A DNA stretch of 64,000 nt from Streptomyces sp. NBC_01232 (GCF_035989885.1 NZ_CP108518.1:4141501-4205500), one strand, 5' to 3'; counted from the stretch's first letter, positions 26,577-35,293 are shown. Notes: generated by a model not told the origin, from the letters alone. Translations and numbers: made by a program.

Positions 26577-27460
26577 AGCCCGGCCTTCCGGTAGCGGGCC
26601 ATCAGGGCGGCGTAGGAGCCGGCGATGAGGCCGAGGACGACGAGCAGGTAGACGACGCCGATGGCGGCCGAGGGTCCCTGGCCGCCGGGGAAGATGGAGT
26701 CCGCGTTCAGGAACGCGGTCTGCACGCCGTCGATGAGGGTGATCGGGGCGAACAGGCCCATCCAGTCGATGGCTCCGGTGTTCCCGGTGCTGTAGGAGAT
26801 CCCCTGGACCGCGGTCACCGCGCCGTAGGGGATCAGGAGCACCGCGATGATCGCGGCGACGCCGAACCCGCGGCGGGGGGTGAGTGCGGCCATGACCAGT
26901 CCGAGGCCGGAGAAGAGCAGCGACAGCAGCAGAACCGACACGAGTCCCTGCCCGAATTCCTTGGTCTGGTCGGCGAAGTCGAACTTCGCGAGGAGCGAGC
27001 CGATCCACATGATCAGAAGCGGGGTCGCGGTGAGGATGAACAGGGCCGAGGCCATGGCCGCGTACTTGGCCAGGACGTAGTCGACGCGCTCGATGGGCCG
27101 CGAGAAGTACAGCGGCACCGTCTTGAAGCGCAGGTCCCGCGAGACCGACTGCGGCGCCTGGGAGGCGAGGAAGAGACCGATGATCACCTGGGTGGTCATG
27201 GCGTACGTCGTGTACTTGATCGGCAGGTCCGTGGAGCCGGGTACCGCGATGGCGACCGCGACGATGATCAGCGCGGGCACGCACATCACCGCGAAGAGGA
27301 GCATCGGGAGGACCTTGGACTTGGCGGAGCGGCCGAGTCCGTAGGCGCCGCGCAGGGACTGAGAGAACAGCGACTTGCGGGCGTAGGCGCGGCCGAGCCG
27401 GGGTCCGTCGTAGGACCGGTAGCCGATGTTGTGGATCTGGGTCGAGGTGTCAGGCGCCAT
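26573..27460 (-). CDS. ABC transporter permease
   Basis: The 295-residue protein has a cytoplasmic N terminus (IHNIGYRSYDGPRLGRAYAR) and six hydrophobic segments (LPMLLFAVMCVPALIIVAVA, LFILTATPLLIMWIG, VSVLLLSLLFSGLGLVMAAL and GVVYLLVVLGLIAGSYAAL among them). It fits the ABC-2 permease type with a large loop between helices. Its start overlaps the 3' end of the upstream ATPase gene by 11 bases and its stop overlaps the next GTG. All four transporter genes are therefore tightly coupled, and the two permeases could form a heterodimer. Confidence 0.9.
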   Translation of the reverse strand: MAPDTSTQIHNIGYRSYDGPRLGRAYARKSLFSQSLRGAYGLGRSAKSKVLPMLLFAVMCVPALIIVAVAIAVPGSTDLPIKYTTYAMTTQVIIGLFLASQAPQSVSRDLRFKTVPLYFSRPIERVDYVLAKYAAMASALFILTATPLLIMWIGSLLAKFDFADQTKEFGQGLVSVLLLSLLFSGLGLVMAALTPRRGFGVAAIIAVLLIPYGAVTAVQGISYSTGNTGAIDWMGLFAPITLIDGVQTAFLNADSIFPGGQGPSAAIGVVYLLVVLGLIAGSYAALMARYRKAGL

Positions 27461-28439
27461 CGGAACCGGCTCCCTTCTGCTGGACGGTGGGCGAGGGCTG
27501 GTCGTTGTCGCGGAAGACCTCCGCGATGTGGTGACGGCGCTGCTCCATGCGGACCAGACCGATGCCCAGGTCGGCGACGGTGTCGCGGACGGTGTCGTAC
27601 GTCTCCTCGCCCGTGGCCTCGACGAGGAGGATGTGGCCGGCGCCGGGCAGGCCCTGCTCCTCCCCGGCGTGCAGGGTGACGCCGGCCTCCGTGAGCGCCT
27701 TGCGCAGGGCGGCGGTGCCGTCCGGGTGGGCGTCGGAGTCGGTGACCTCGACCGCGAGGGTCGTCGTGATCTGGGTGAAGTCGCTGGTGGAGCTGGAACG
27801 CAGCAGCTTGCCGCCGTCGACGACGACCACGTGGTCGCAGGTCCGTTCCAGCTCGCCGAGGAGGTGGGAGGTGACCAGGACGGAGATGCCGAAGTCCGTG
27901 TAGATGCGGCGGATCAGGCCGAGCATCTCGTCGCGGCCGACCGGGTCCAGGCCGTTGGTCGGCTCGTCGAGGAGCACCAGCTGGGGGTCGTGGACGAGGG
28001 CCTGGGCGAGCTTGACGCGCTGCTTCATGCCGGTGGAGTAGCCGCCGATGGGGCGGTAGCGCTCCTCGTACAGCCCGACGTGGCGCAGGGTGTCGGCGGT
28101 GCGCTCACGGGCCGCGGTGGGCGGCAGCCCGGACATGCGCGCCATGTGGACGACGAACTCGGTGGCCGAGACGTCGGGTGGCAGGCAGTCGTGCTCGGGC
28201 ATGTACCCGACGCGTTCACGGATGGCGCTGCCATGCGTGCGGACGTCGAGGCCGAGCACGGCGGCGCTGCCCTCGGTGGCGGGGGACAGTCCCAGCAGAA
28301 TTTTGATCAGCGTGGACTTGCCGGCTCCGTTGGCACCAACGAGGCCGGTTACACCAGGCCCGATGTCCAGGGAGAGCCGGTCGAGGGCGGTCACTCGGGG
28401 GTACCGCTTGCTCAGGCTTTCGGTCGCGATGACAGTCAC
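27450..28439 (-). CDS. ABC transporter ATP-binding protein
   Basis: The 329-residue ATPase opens the four-gene operon at the GTG at 28439. Walker A is GANGAGKST, the signature region GYSTGMKQRVK, Walker B VLLDEPTNGLD and the switch His TSHLLGELE. A C-terminal domain of about 100 residues follows. The two ATPases of the operon are similar but not identical, as in heterodimeric exporters. The 217-base gap to the divergent peptidase-like gene holds its promoter and an exact DnaA box. Confidence 0.94.
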   Translation of the reverse strand: MTVIATESLSKRYPRVTALDRLSLDIGPGVTGLVGANGAGKSTLIKILLGLSPATEGSAAVLGLDVRTHGSAIRERVGYMPEHDCLPPDVSATEFVVHMARMSGLPPTAARERTADTLRHVGLYEERYRPIGGYSTGMKQRVKLAQALVHDPQLVLLDEPTNGLDPVGRDEMLGLIRRIYTDFGISVLVTSHLLGELERTCDHVVVVDGGKLLRSSSTSDFTQITTTLAVEVTDSDAHPDGTAALRKALTEAGVTLHAGEEQGLPGAGHILLVEATGEETYDTVRDTVADLGIGLVRMEQRRHHIAEVFRDNDQPSPTVQQKGAGSDGA

Positions 28440-28551
28440 GGGTTCGACGTTAGTGGCGCAGCTCTCGCGAAACGTCAGACCTTGAGCTGGATCCCGTCTC
28501 AGCCTTCAGGCGTACATGCCCGTACTGGAGGCTGATGTGAACCCGACAACT

Positions 28552-28560
28552 TTGTCCACA
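28552..28560 (+). other. Isolated DnaA box
   Basis: An exact TTGTCCACA in the gap between the divergent ABC operon and the M24 gene. Confidence 0.55.
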
Positions 28561-28656
28561 GGTCCGTGCACGACCCTTGACGTGATCTCCGGTCATTGTC
28601 ACATTCATCAGTGTCAACTTACGGGCGCGTACGGCTACACGGATGGACGGGCTGAC

Positions 28657-29526
28657 ATGGCTGGGGACACCAAGCAACGCACCGCGCGACTCTCCGGACG
28701 ACCCTCCGCCGACCTGAGCGGGTTCAGAGAGGTGCAGCGCCTCTCGTACGAGTGCGCCGAGGCCGTCGCGGCCCAGCTGCGGCCCGGAGTGACCGAGCGC
28801 GAGGCCGCGCGCATGCAGCGCGAGTGGCTGCGGGAGCGCGGAGTGCGGGACTGGTTCCACCTGCCCTTCGCCTGGTTCGGGGACCGCACCGCCTTCGCGG
28901 ACTTCAGGATCCCGCTGCAGTTCTTCCCCACCAACCGGAGGCTGGAGCCGGGGATGCCGTTCATCCTCGACATGGCGCCGGTCTACAAGGGGTACTCGGC
29001 CGACATCGGCTATTCCGGCAGCCTCGGGCTCAATCCGGTGCAGGACCGGCTCATGTCCGATCTCCAGGCGCACCGCGTGCTGATCCTGGAGCAGGTGCGC
29101 GAGGGCCGCTCCCTGCGTGAGATCTACGAGAACGTCGAACGGCTGATGACCCGGCAGGGGTACGCCAACCGGCACCGGGCCTATCCCTTCGGCGTCATCG
29201 CGCACAAGATCGACCGGGTCAAGGAGCGGCGCTGGTCGCCGACCGCGTTCGGATTCGGCACCCAGTCCCTCAAGGGCCTGGCCAGTGACGCCCTGCACGG
29301 GCACCGCGAGGGCTGGTCCCCGCTGTGGAGCCCCTACCACTTCTCCGACCATCCGCCACAGCCCGGCCTGTGGGCGGTGGAACCGCACCTCGGCTTCAGG
29401 GGCACGGGTGCGAAGTTCGAGGAGATCCTGGTCGTCACCGACTCCCGGGACCCCGAGGAGAGCGCGTTCTGGCTGGACGACGATCTGCCGCACGTGCGGC
29501 GCTGGGCCGAGGAGAAGGCAGCATGA
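28657..29526 (+). CDS. M24 family metallopeptidase-like protein
   Basis: The 289-residue protein has the pita-bread fold of creatinase/aminopeptidases: ILDMAPVYKGYSADIGYSG carries the two Asp ligands, FGVIAHKI a His, and AVEPHLGF and AKFEEILVV the two Glu. The surrounding sequence is divergent from aminopeptidase P and methionine aminopeptidase, so the reaction could differ. The start is the ATG at 28657 with a weak GGACGG upstream; a longer reading frame goes back to 28516 but is poorly supported. Its stop overlaps the ATG of the hydrolase-SDR fusion gene, so the two are coupled. A shared catabolic role is possible. Confidence 0.85.
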   Translation: MAGDTKQRTARLSGRPSADLSGFREVQRLSYECAEAVAAQLRPGVTEREAARMQREWLRERGVRDWFHLPFAWFGDRTAFADFRIPLQFFPTNRRLEPGMPFILDMAPVYKGYSADIGYSGSLGLNPVQDRLMSDLQAHRVLILEQVREGRSLREIYENVERLMTRQGYANRHRAYPFGVIAHKIDRVKERRWSPTAFGFGTQSLKGLASDALHGHREGWSPLWSPYHFSDHPPQPGLWAVEPHLGFRGTGAKFEEILVVTDSRDPEESAFWLDDDLPHVRRWAEEKAA

Positions 29527-31322
29527 GCGACATGAGCGGCATGGACGGAGCAGGAACGGTGGAGCCGACGGGTGCGCGCGAGCGCCGGGTGAGCACCGGC
29601 GGTGTCGAGCTGTGTGTCGTGGAGCTCGGCGAGACGGGCCGGCCGACGGTGGTGCTGGTGCACGGCTATCCGGACAGCAAGGAGGTCTGGTCGGAGGTCG
29701 CCGAGCGGCTCGCGACGCGCTTCCACGTGGTCCTCTACGACGTACGCGGCCACGGGCGCTCCACCGCGCCGCAGCCGCTCCGCGGCGGCTTCACCCTGGA
29801 GAAGCTGACCGACGACTTCCTGGCGGTGGCGGACGCGGTCAGCCCGGACCGGCCCGTGCACCTGGTCGGCCACGACTGGGGCTCCGTACAGGGCTGGGAG
29901 TTCGCGACGGTCGCCCGCACCGAGGGCAGGATCGCCTCCTTCACCTCGATGTCGGGGCCCTCCCTCGACCACTTCGGGCACTGGATCAAGAAGCGGATGG
30001 CACGGCCCACCCCGCGAGCCGCAGCGCAACTGCTCGGCCAGGGCGCCAAGTCCTGGTACGTCTACATGCTGCACACCCCCGTGCTGCCTGAGCTCGCCTG
30101 GCGCGGGCCGCTCGGCAAGCGGTGGCCGGCGATGCTCGAGCGCCTCGAGAAGGTTCCGGCCGGCTCCTATCCGACGGCCTCGCTGCCTTCGGACGCGGCC
30201 CACGGCGCCTGGCTCTACCGCGACAACGTGCGACCGCGGCTGCGCCGGCCGCGCCCCGACGCCTACGCCCACGTACCGGTTCAGCTGATCACCCCGACCG
30301 GGGACGCCTTCCTGTCCGAGCGGCTCTACGACGGCCTGGAGCGGTGGGCCCCGGACCTGCTGCGGCGGACCCTGCCCGCAAAGCACTGGGTTCCCCGGAC
30401 CCGGCCCGACCAGCTGGCCGTCTGGATCACCGAGTTCGTCACCGACCGGGAGGAACCCGCGACGCGGGCGCCCGAGCAGAAGGCCCCGGGCAAGTACGCC
30501 GACCGCTTCGCGGGGCAGTTGGTCCTGGTCACCGGCGCGGCCAGCGGTATCGGCCGGGCCACGGCCTTCGCCTTCGCCGAGGCCGGGGCCCGGGTGGTGG
30601 CCGTCGACCGGGACGCCGAAGGCGCGGCGCGCACGGCCGACATGGCCCGCCTCGTCGGCGCCGCCGAGGCCTGGGCCGAGTGCGTGGACGTCAGCGACGA
30701 ACAGGCGATGGAGAAGCTCGCGGTGAAGGTCGCCGCCGAGTACGGAATCGTCGACGTCCTGGTCAACAATGCCGGGATCGGTCTGTCCGGGGCCTTCCTC
30801 GACACCACCGCCGAGGACTGGAAGAAGGTCCTGGACGTCAATCTGTGGGGCGTCATCCACGGCTGCCGGATCTTCGGGAAGCAGATGGCCGAGCGCGGTC
30901 AGGGCGGGCACATCGTCAACACCGCCTCCGCCGCCGCCTACCTGCCCTCCCGGACCCTGCCCGCCTACAGCACGTCGAAGGCCGCCGTGCTGATGCTCTC
31001 CGAATGCCTGCGCGCGGAACTGGCCTCGAAGTCGATCGGCGTCTCCGCGATCTGCCCGGGCATCGTCAACACCAACATCACCGCCACCTCGCGCTTCGCC
31101 GGTGTGGACGAGGCCGAGCAGAAGCGCCGCCAGGAACGCTCCTCGCGGCTGTACGGGCTGCGCAACTTCCCGCCGGAGAAGGTCGCCGACGCGATCCTGC
31201 GGGCCGTCGTGCGCAACGAGGCCGTCGTACCCGTGACTCCCGAGTCGAAGGGCGCCCTGTGGATGTCCCGCTTCGCGCCGCGCACGCTGCGGCGCATCGC
31301 GAGGCTGGAGCCGAAGTTGTGA
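29523..31322 (+). CDS. Alpha/beta hydrolase-short-chain dehydrogenase fusion
   Basis: This 599-residue protein joins two enzymes. Residues 20-310 are an alpha/beta hydrolase with HGYPDS (47-52) and GHDWGS (116-121); the nucleophile is Asp118, as in epoxide hydrolases and haloalkane dehalogenases, with His288 as the probable partner. Residues 328-599 are an SDR oxidoreductase with TGAASGIG (337-344), NNAG (415-418), Ser469 and YSTSK (Tyr482, Lys486). Opening an epoxide or ester and then oxidising the alcohol is a reasonable guess. The start overlaps the M24 gene's stop by four bases. Confidence 0.93.
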   Translation: MSDMSGMDGAGTVEPTGARERRVSTGGVELCVVELGETGRPTVVLVHGYPDSKEVWSEVAERLATRFHVVLYDVRGHGRSTAPQPLRGGFTLEKLTDDFLAVADAVSPDRPVHLVGHDWGSVQGWEFATVARTEGRIASFTSMSGPSLDHFGHWIKKRMARPTPRAAAQLLGQGAKSWYVYMLHTPVLPELAWRGPLGKRWPAMLERLEKVPAGSYPTASLPSDAAHGAWLYRDNVRPRLRRPRPDAYAHVPVQLITPTGDAFLSERLYDGLERWAPDLLRRTLPAKHWVPRTRPDQLAVWITEFVTDREEPATRAPEQKAPGKYADRFAGQLVLVTGAASGIGRATAFAFAEAGARVVAVDRDAEGAARTADMARLVGAAEAWAECVDVSDEQAMEKLAVKVAAEYGIVDVLVNNAGIGLSGAFLDTTAEDWKKVLDVNLWGVIHGCRIFGKQMAERGQGGHIVNTASAAAYLPSRTLPAYSTSKAAVLMLSECLRAELASKSIGVSAICPGIVNTNITATSRFAGVDEAEQKRRQERSSRLYGLRNFPPEKVADAILRAVVRNEAVVPVTPESKGALWMSRFAPRTLRRIARLEPKL

Positions 31323-31538
31323 ACGGGCCCGCGCCGGATGGCCTTCGACCGGAACCCGACGGGCTGCTGCCCACGTGGAGAGAGCGCGGCACGGCCATAC
31401 CCCGCTCCTTCCGGCGGTCGTACCATCCCTCGCAGGAGGGCTCGCTGCGCAGGGCGGTCGAGTGCCTTGCGGCTTCACCTGCCGCCCGGGCCGCGGCGGG
31501 CGCGGTCGGCCGAGCCGCGATGTCGTAGGGAGCCGGGA
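31323..31538. other. Gap before the MerR gene
   Basis: 216 bases with no convincing gene. TAGGGA at 31526-31531 lies 7 bases before the TTG start of the MerR gene and could be a -10 element or, read as GGGAG, a ribosome site. Confidence 0.4.
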
Positions 31539-32453
31539 TTGTCCGATCAGGCGGTAGCCGAATACCGGATCGAGGATCTGGCACACCACAGCGGAGCGAC
31601 GGTGCGCACGATCCGGGCGTACCAGGACCGTGGTCTGCTGCCGAAGCCGGAGCGGCGGGGCCGTTCCAACGTCTACCGGGACACGCATCTGGCGCGACTG
31701 CGCCAGATCGCGGACCTGCTGGACCGCGGATACACCCTGGCCTCCATCAAGGAGCTCCTGGAGGCCTGGGACGCGGGGCGCGGTCTGGGCGGCGTACTGG
31801 GGCTGGTCGCCGAGGTGCACGGGCCGTGGACCGACGAGGAAGCGGCCCGGATCAGCCGGGAAGAACTGAACGAGCGGTTCGGCGGCCGCCCGGACGACGA
31901 GGCGGTGGACGAGGCCTGCGGGCTCGGGGTGCTGGAGCGGATCCCGGGACGCCCGGACCAGTTCCTGGTGCCCTCCCCGCAGGAGCTGGCGGTGGCCGCC
32001 GAGCTGTACGCGGCAGGGGTGCCGCTGACAGCGATCACCGGCCACCTGCGGGAACTGCGTGGGCAGGTGGAACACATCGCCTCGCGGTTCCTGGAGTTCA
32101 CCACCGAACACGTCTTCGCGCGCTACCTCGGGCAGGTGCCGCCCACCGACTCGGACGCGGCGGAGGCGGCGACGATGGTGCGGCGGCTTCGGCCGTTGGC
32201 CCAGCAGACCGTGGACGCCGAGCTGGCGCGGGCGATGCGACTGTTCGCGACCCGGCACCTCCAGCGACACCTGGGAGCGGCCGGCGCATCGGGACCGACC
32301 GGGCCCTCGCCGGTGGCCCTGCCGGCCGGAACGGTACGTGCCGTGCAGGAGCTGGTGGGCGCCGACCATGTGGCGGAATTCGTCCGGGCCGCGACGGAGC
32401 GGGAGCTCCAGGCCCGGACGATGAACGATCTGGCGCGCCGGGGCGAGCGGTGA
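31539..32453 (+). CDS. MerR family transcriptional regulator
   Basis: The 304-residue protein has an N-terminal MerR winged helix (about 8-75: YRIEDLAHHSGATVRTIRAY, GYTLASIKELL) and a long C-terminal region with several helices and no visible metal-binding cysteines. The start is probably the TTG at 31539 (giving SDQAVAEYRIEDL), because no ATG or GTG lies between it and the DNA-binding domain. The length beyond 250 residues suggests a small-molecule rather than metal-sensing type. It lies 216 bases downstream of the fusion gene on the same strand and could control it. Confidence 0.88.
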   Translation: MSDQAVAEYRIEDLAHHSGATVRTIRAYQDRGLLPKPERRGRSNVYRDTHLARLRQIADLLDRGYTLASIKELLEAWDAGRGLGGVLGLVAEVHGPWTDEEAARISREELNERFGGRPDDEAVDEACGLGVLERIPGRPDQFLVPSPQELAVAAELYAAGVPLTAITGHLRELRGQVEHIASRFLEFTTEHVFARYLGQVPPTDSDAAEAATMVRRLRPLAQQTVDAELARAMRLFATRHLQRHLGAAGASGPTGPSPVALPAGTVRAVQELVGADHVAEFVRAATERELQARTMNDLARRGER

Positions 32454-32503
32454 TGCCGGAAGGAGCGATTACGGCGGAGAGAGCGATTACGGGGGGTCGC
32501 GCT

Positions 32504-32592
32504 TAGTCCACAGGTTCCACAGGGCGGATCACGCGTTTGACGTCAAAACCCGCCCAAACGGCTGTGGACAAGTCACCTTTTCCTGTGGGCAA
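32504..32592. other. DnaA box group
   Basis: Within 89 bases: TAGTCCACA (32504-32512, one mismatch), exact inverted TGTGGACAA (32563-32571) and inverted TGTGGGCAA (32584-32592, one mismatch). TTGACGTCAA, a perfect palindrome, lies between them at 32537-32546. Confidence 0.65.
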
Positions 32593-32605
32593 CTGAGATG
32601 CCGTC

Positions 32606-33451
32606 TCACCCGATGGCCTCGTAGGCCGCCCTTGCGGGGCTCGGTCCGTCCACCGGTCCGGCCTCCGGCAGGACCGCCGGAACGGTCGTCTCGACCGTCA
32701 CGGTCGCCGTCGCGGCCACCGTTGCCGCCACGGGCGCCGGCGTCGGCTTCTGCTTCGCGGCCCGGCCGGACCGGCGCCCGTACAGGAGGGCGGCCAGGGC
32801 CAGGCCGAGGATCGCGCCGGCCAGCTGGGCACCGATGAAACCGGGCAGCGACTGCGGAGCTATGCCGGTGAAGGAATCACTGAAGCTGCGCCCGATGGTT
32901 CCGGCCGGATTGGCGAAGGAGCCGGACGAGGTGAACCAGATCGCGGCAGCGAGGTACGCCGCGACCGCCGCCGGGATGAGCCTGGGGCGCCCGATGTGCC
33001 CGAGGCCCTGGATCAGGAGGACGAGACCTGCGGTGGCGACGACCTCGCCGATGAGCAGGTGACCGCCGTCGCGCACCTGCGTGGCGAAGGCACCCGGCGT
33101 CCGGCCGAACATGACTTCCGCCAGGAGGGCTCCGCCGACGGCTCCGGCGCTCTGGGCCGCGGTGTAGACGAGTGCCTCGCGGCCGCCCAGGCCCTCGCCG
33201 CCGGTGCGCCGGGACCACCAGGAGCTGAGGGTGACCACCGGGTTGAGGTGGGCGCCGGAGAGCGGCCCGAAGAGGGTGATGATCAGCCCGAGGCCGATGG
33301 CCGAGGCGAACGAGTTGGCGATGAGGGCGACACCGGTGTCGGGGCTGAGCTCGGCGGCCTTGAGCCCGGAGCCGATCACAACGGTGAGCAGACCGGCGGT
33401 ACCGATCAGCTCGGCAGCGGCACGGCGTGACAGTGAGGGTTGGGCTGTCAT
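32606..33451 (-). CDS. Aquaporin (MIP family) channel
   Basis: The 281-residue protein has the six-helix MIP layout with both pore loops: NPV at 70-72 (AHLNPVVTL) in place of the first NPA, and NPA at 181-183 (SFANPAGTI). It should conduct water or small neutral solutes. The last 55 residues form an Ala/Pro/Thr/Val-rich cytoplasmic tail, long for the family. It starts at the ATG at 33451 after GGGGGAG. Between it and the divergent KptA gene are 134 bases, with an AT-rich palindrome at 33481-33494. Confidence 0.92.
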   Translation of the reverse strand: MTAQPSLSRRAAAELIGTAGLLTVVIGSGLKAAELSPDTGVALIANSFASAIGLGLIITLFGPLSGAHLNPVVTLSSWWSRRTGGEGLGGREALVYTAAQSAGAVGGALLAEVMFGRTPGAFATQVRDGGHLLIGEVVATAGLVLLIQGLGHIGRPRLIPAAVAAYLAAAIWFTSSGSFANPAGTIGRSFSDSFTGIAPQSLPGFIGAQLAGAILGLALAALLYGRRSGRAAKQKPTPAPVAATVAATATVTVETTVPAVLPEAGPVDGPSPARAAYEAIG

Positions 33452-33480
33452 GGTTTCTCCCCCTGAACAGAAGTGGAAGT

Positions 33481-33494
33481 GGAAAATATATTCC
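33481..33494. promoter_or_regulatory. AT-rich palindrome-like element upstream of the aquaporin gene
   Basis: GGAAAATATATTCC: 4-base arms GGAA/TTCC around an AT core, about 30 bases before the aquaporin start. It is a possible operator or -10 region (TATATT on the minus strand). Confidence 0.35.
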
Positions 33495-33585
33495 GCATCT
33501 TGGAAGAGCGATAGAGGGTGTCCACCGCCGGGCCGTCCCCGAAAATTCCCTGCCCCGGGGCCGCCCGACCGGGCACGCTGGAGCC

Positions 33586-34125
33586 ATGGATGAAAGACGC
33601 ACCGTGAAGGTGTCGAAGTACGTCTCGAAACACCTGCGACACCAGCCGGAACGGATCGGACTGGTGCTCGACCCCCAGGGCTGGGTGGAGATCGACGATC
33701 TCCTGCACGCGGCGGCCTCACACGGCTTCCCCTTCGACCGCGCCGAGCTCGACCACGTCGTCGCCGCCAACGACAAGCAGCGGTTCGCGGTCGACGGCAC
33801 CCGGATCCGGGCCAACCAGGGGCACACCGTGGCCGTGGACCTGGACCTTCCGGAGGCCGAACCGCCCGCGTACCTCTACCACGGCACCGTCGCCGCCGCC
33901 CTGGACCCGATCCGTGCCGAGGGGCTGCACCCGATGGCCCGCCACCACGTGCACCTGTCCCCCGACCGGGAGACCGCGACCCGGGTCGGCGCGCGACGCG
34001 GACGGCCCGTCGTCCTCAGCGTGGACGCGGGGGCGATGCGTGCGGCCGGGCACGTATTCAGGGTCAGCGCCAACGGGGTGTGGCTGGTGGACGCCGTACC
34101 ACCGCAGTTCCTGCGCTTCCAGTAG
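33586..34125 (+). CDS. kptA: RNA 2'-phosphotransferase (KptA/Tpt1)
   Basis: The 179-residue protein matches the Tpt1 family: SKHLRHQPERIGL (Arg18-His19), RANQGHTV (Arg75 and the QGH pair), YLYHGT and the later RRGRPVVLSV Arg. These are the features of the NAD+-dependent enzyme that removes a 2'-phosphate from RNA. In fungi it completes tRNA splicing; in bacteria, which lack that pathway, its substrate is unsettled (RNA repair and 2'-phosphate or ADP-ribose end chemistry have been suggested). It starts at the ATG at 33586. No RtcB- or Rnl-type RNA repair gene is adjacent. Confidence 0.94.
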   Translation: MDERRTVKVSKYVSKHLRHQPERIGLVLDPQGWVEIDDLLHAAASHGFPFDRAELDHVVAANDKQRFAVDGTRIRANQGHTVAVDLDLPEAEPPAYLYHGTVAAALDPIRAEGLHPMARHHVHLSPDRETATRVGARRGRPVVLSVDAGAMRAAGHVFRVSANGVWLVDAVPPQFLRFQ

Positions 34126-34212
34126 TACGGGGTCATGCGTCCGGGGCACCGCAGTTCACGCAGAGACCGTCCGGCCATCCCCCTGATGTGTGAGCCACCC
34201 GGGGATCCGCGG

Positions 34213-34248
34213 GGTCGTCGCCACTTCCGCCGGGGAGCGGCGACGACC
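34213..34248. terminator. Hairpin between convergent kptA and LLM genes
   Basis: A 10-base-pair stem (34213-34222 with 34239-34248), ending 15 bases before the LLM gene's stop codon. Confidence 0.65.
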
Positions 34249-34262
34249 GGACGAGCGGCGGA

Positions 34263-35168
34263 TCAGTTGCCGATCTGAGCCAGGGCCTCGGTGGCGATCT
34301 TCTCGAACACGGCCTCGTCGGAGGCGAAATCGGAGTCCGGGATCGGAGCGTGGATCACCAGCTCGGTGAAGCCCAGCTCGCGGTGGCGGCCGGCGAAGTC
34401 GACGAAGCGGTCCACGGACTCCAGCACGCTGTTGGCCTCCGGCGTGAACCCGGTCAGAAGGATCTTCTCCACGGGCTCGGGGTCCCGCCCGATCTCCAGG
34501 AAGATCTTGCCCAGTCGTTCGAGCTGCCCGCGCAGGGCCTCGCGCGACTGCTCGGGCGTGCCCTCGTCGAAGAGCTTCGGGTCACCCGTGGTCACCCAGG
34601 CCTGGCCATGGCGTGCGGCGAGCCGCATACCGCGCGGCCCGTTCGCGGCGACCGCGAACGGCAGTCGCGGCCGCTGCGCACAGCCGGGGATGTTGCGGGC
34701 CTCCACGGCGGAGTAGAAGGTGCCCTCGTGGCTCACCGAGCCCTCGGTCAGCAGCTGGTCCAGCAGCGGCACGAACTCGGCGAAGCGGTCGGCGCGCTCA
34801 CGCGGGGACCAGGCCTCCTGGCCCAGCGCCGTCGCGTCGAAGCCGTTGCCGCCGGCACCGATGCCGAGGGTGATGCGGCCGCCGGAGATGTCGTCCAGGC
34901 TGATGAGGTCCTTGGCGAGGGTCACCGGGTGCCGGAAGTTCGGCGAGGTGACCAGCGTGCCCAGGCGCAGCCGCTCGGTGGCGGTGGCCGCCGCGGTCAA
35001 GGTGGGCACCGCCCCGAACCACGGGCCGTCACGGAACGTCCGCCAGGACAGGTGGTCGTAGGTATAAGCAGTATGGAATCCGAGCTGCTCAGCCCGGAGC
35101 CACTGATCGCGGCCCCCCTCGTGCCATCGACGTACCGGAAGGATCACCGTGCTCAGACGCAGACTCAT
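34263..35168 (-). CDS. LLM class flavin/F420-dependent oxidoreductase
   Basis: This 301-residue TIM-barrel protein belongs to the luciferase-like monooxygenase superfamily. Features: TAYTYDHLSWR near the N terminus, LRLGTLVTSPNFRHPV, GGRITLGIGAG and AANGPRGMRLAARHGQAW. The layout fits actinobacterial F420-dependent members, which reduce or oxidise small organic substrates. The substrate is unknown. The start is the ATG at 35168. It is divergent from a HAD hydrolase gene, with a parS site in the 125-base gap; the palindrome lies over the likely promoter of this gene. Confidence 0.9.
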   Translation of the reverse strand: MSLRLSTVILPVRRWHEGGRDQWLRAEQLGFHTAYTYDHLSWRTFRDGPWFGAVPTLTAAATATERLRLGTLVTSPNFRHPVTLAKDLISLDDISGGRITLGIGAGGNGFDATALGQEAWSPRERADRFAEFVPLLDQLLTEGSVSHEGTFYSAVEARNIPGCAQRPRLPFAVAANGPRGMRLAARHGQAWVTTGDPKLFDEGTPEQSREALRGQLERLGKIFLEIGRDPEPVEKILLTGFTPEANSVLESVDRFVDFAGRHRELGFTELVIHAPIPDSDFASDEAVFEKIATEALAQIGN

Positions 35169-35191
35169 GCTTCGAGCCTACGGTGAGCCGA

Positions 35192-35207
35192 TGTTTCACG
35201 TGGAGCG
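35192..35207. other. Degenerate parS half-site
   Basis: TGTTTCACGTGGAGCG keeps the left half of parS and 12 of 16 positions, and lies 20 bases before the exact site at 35212. It looks like a decayed second copy. Confidence 0.55.
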
Positions 35208-35211
35208 CCGG

Positions 35212-35227
35212 TGTTTCACGTGAAACA
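35212..35227. other. parS: parS site between divergent genes
   Basis: An exact TGTTTCACGTGAAACA in the gap between the LLM oxidoreductase and the HAD hydrolase. Confidence 0.95.
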
Positions 35228-35293
35228 TCGCCCGAGGTGACAGCGTCCCCGCCCATGGTCAGGACGCCCCCGCCCATGGGCGAAGATGGAGCC

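Noticed and set aside
24888..26594. Long plus-strand frame opposite the ABC genes
   Set aside because: Shadow frame with Asp/Gly/Val bias; the minus-strand ABC motifs are unmistakable.
29334..32369. A very long minus-strand open frame (about 1000 codons) opposite the fusion and MerR genes
   Set aside because: It is antisense to well-recognised genes, has no family motif and is rich in Arg, Gly and His as expected of GC-rich complement frames.
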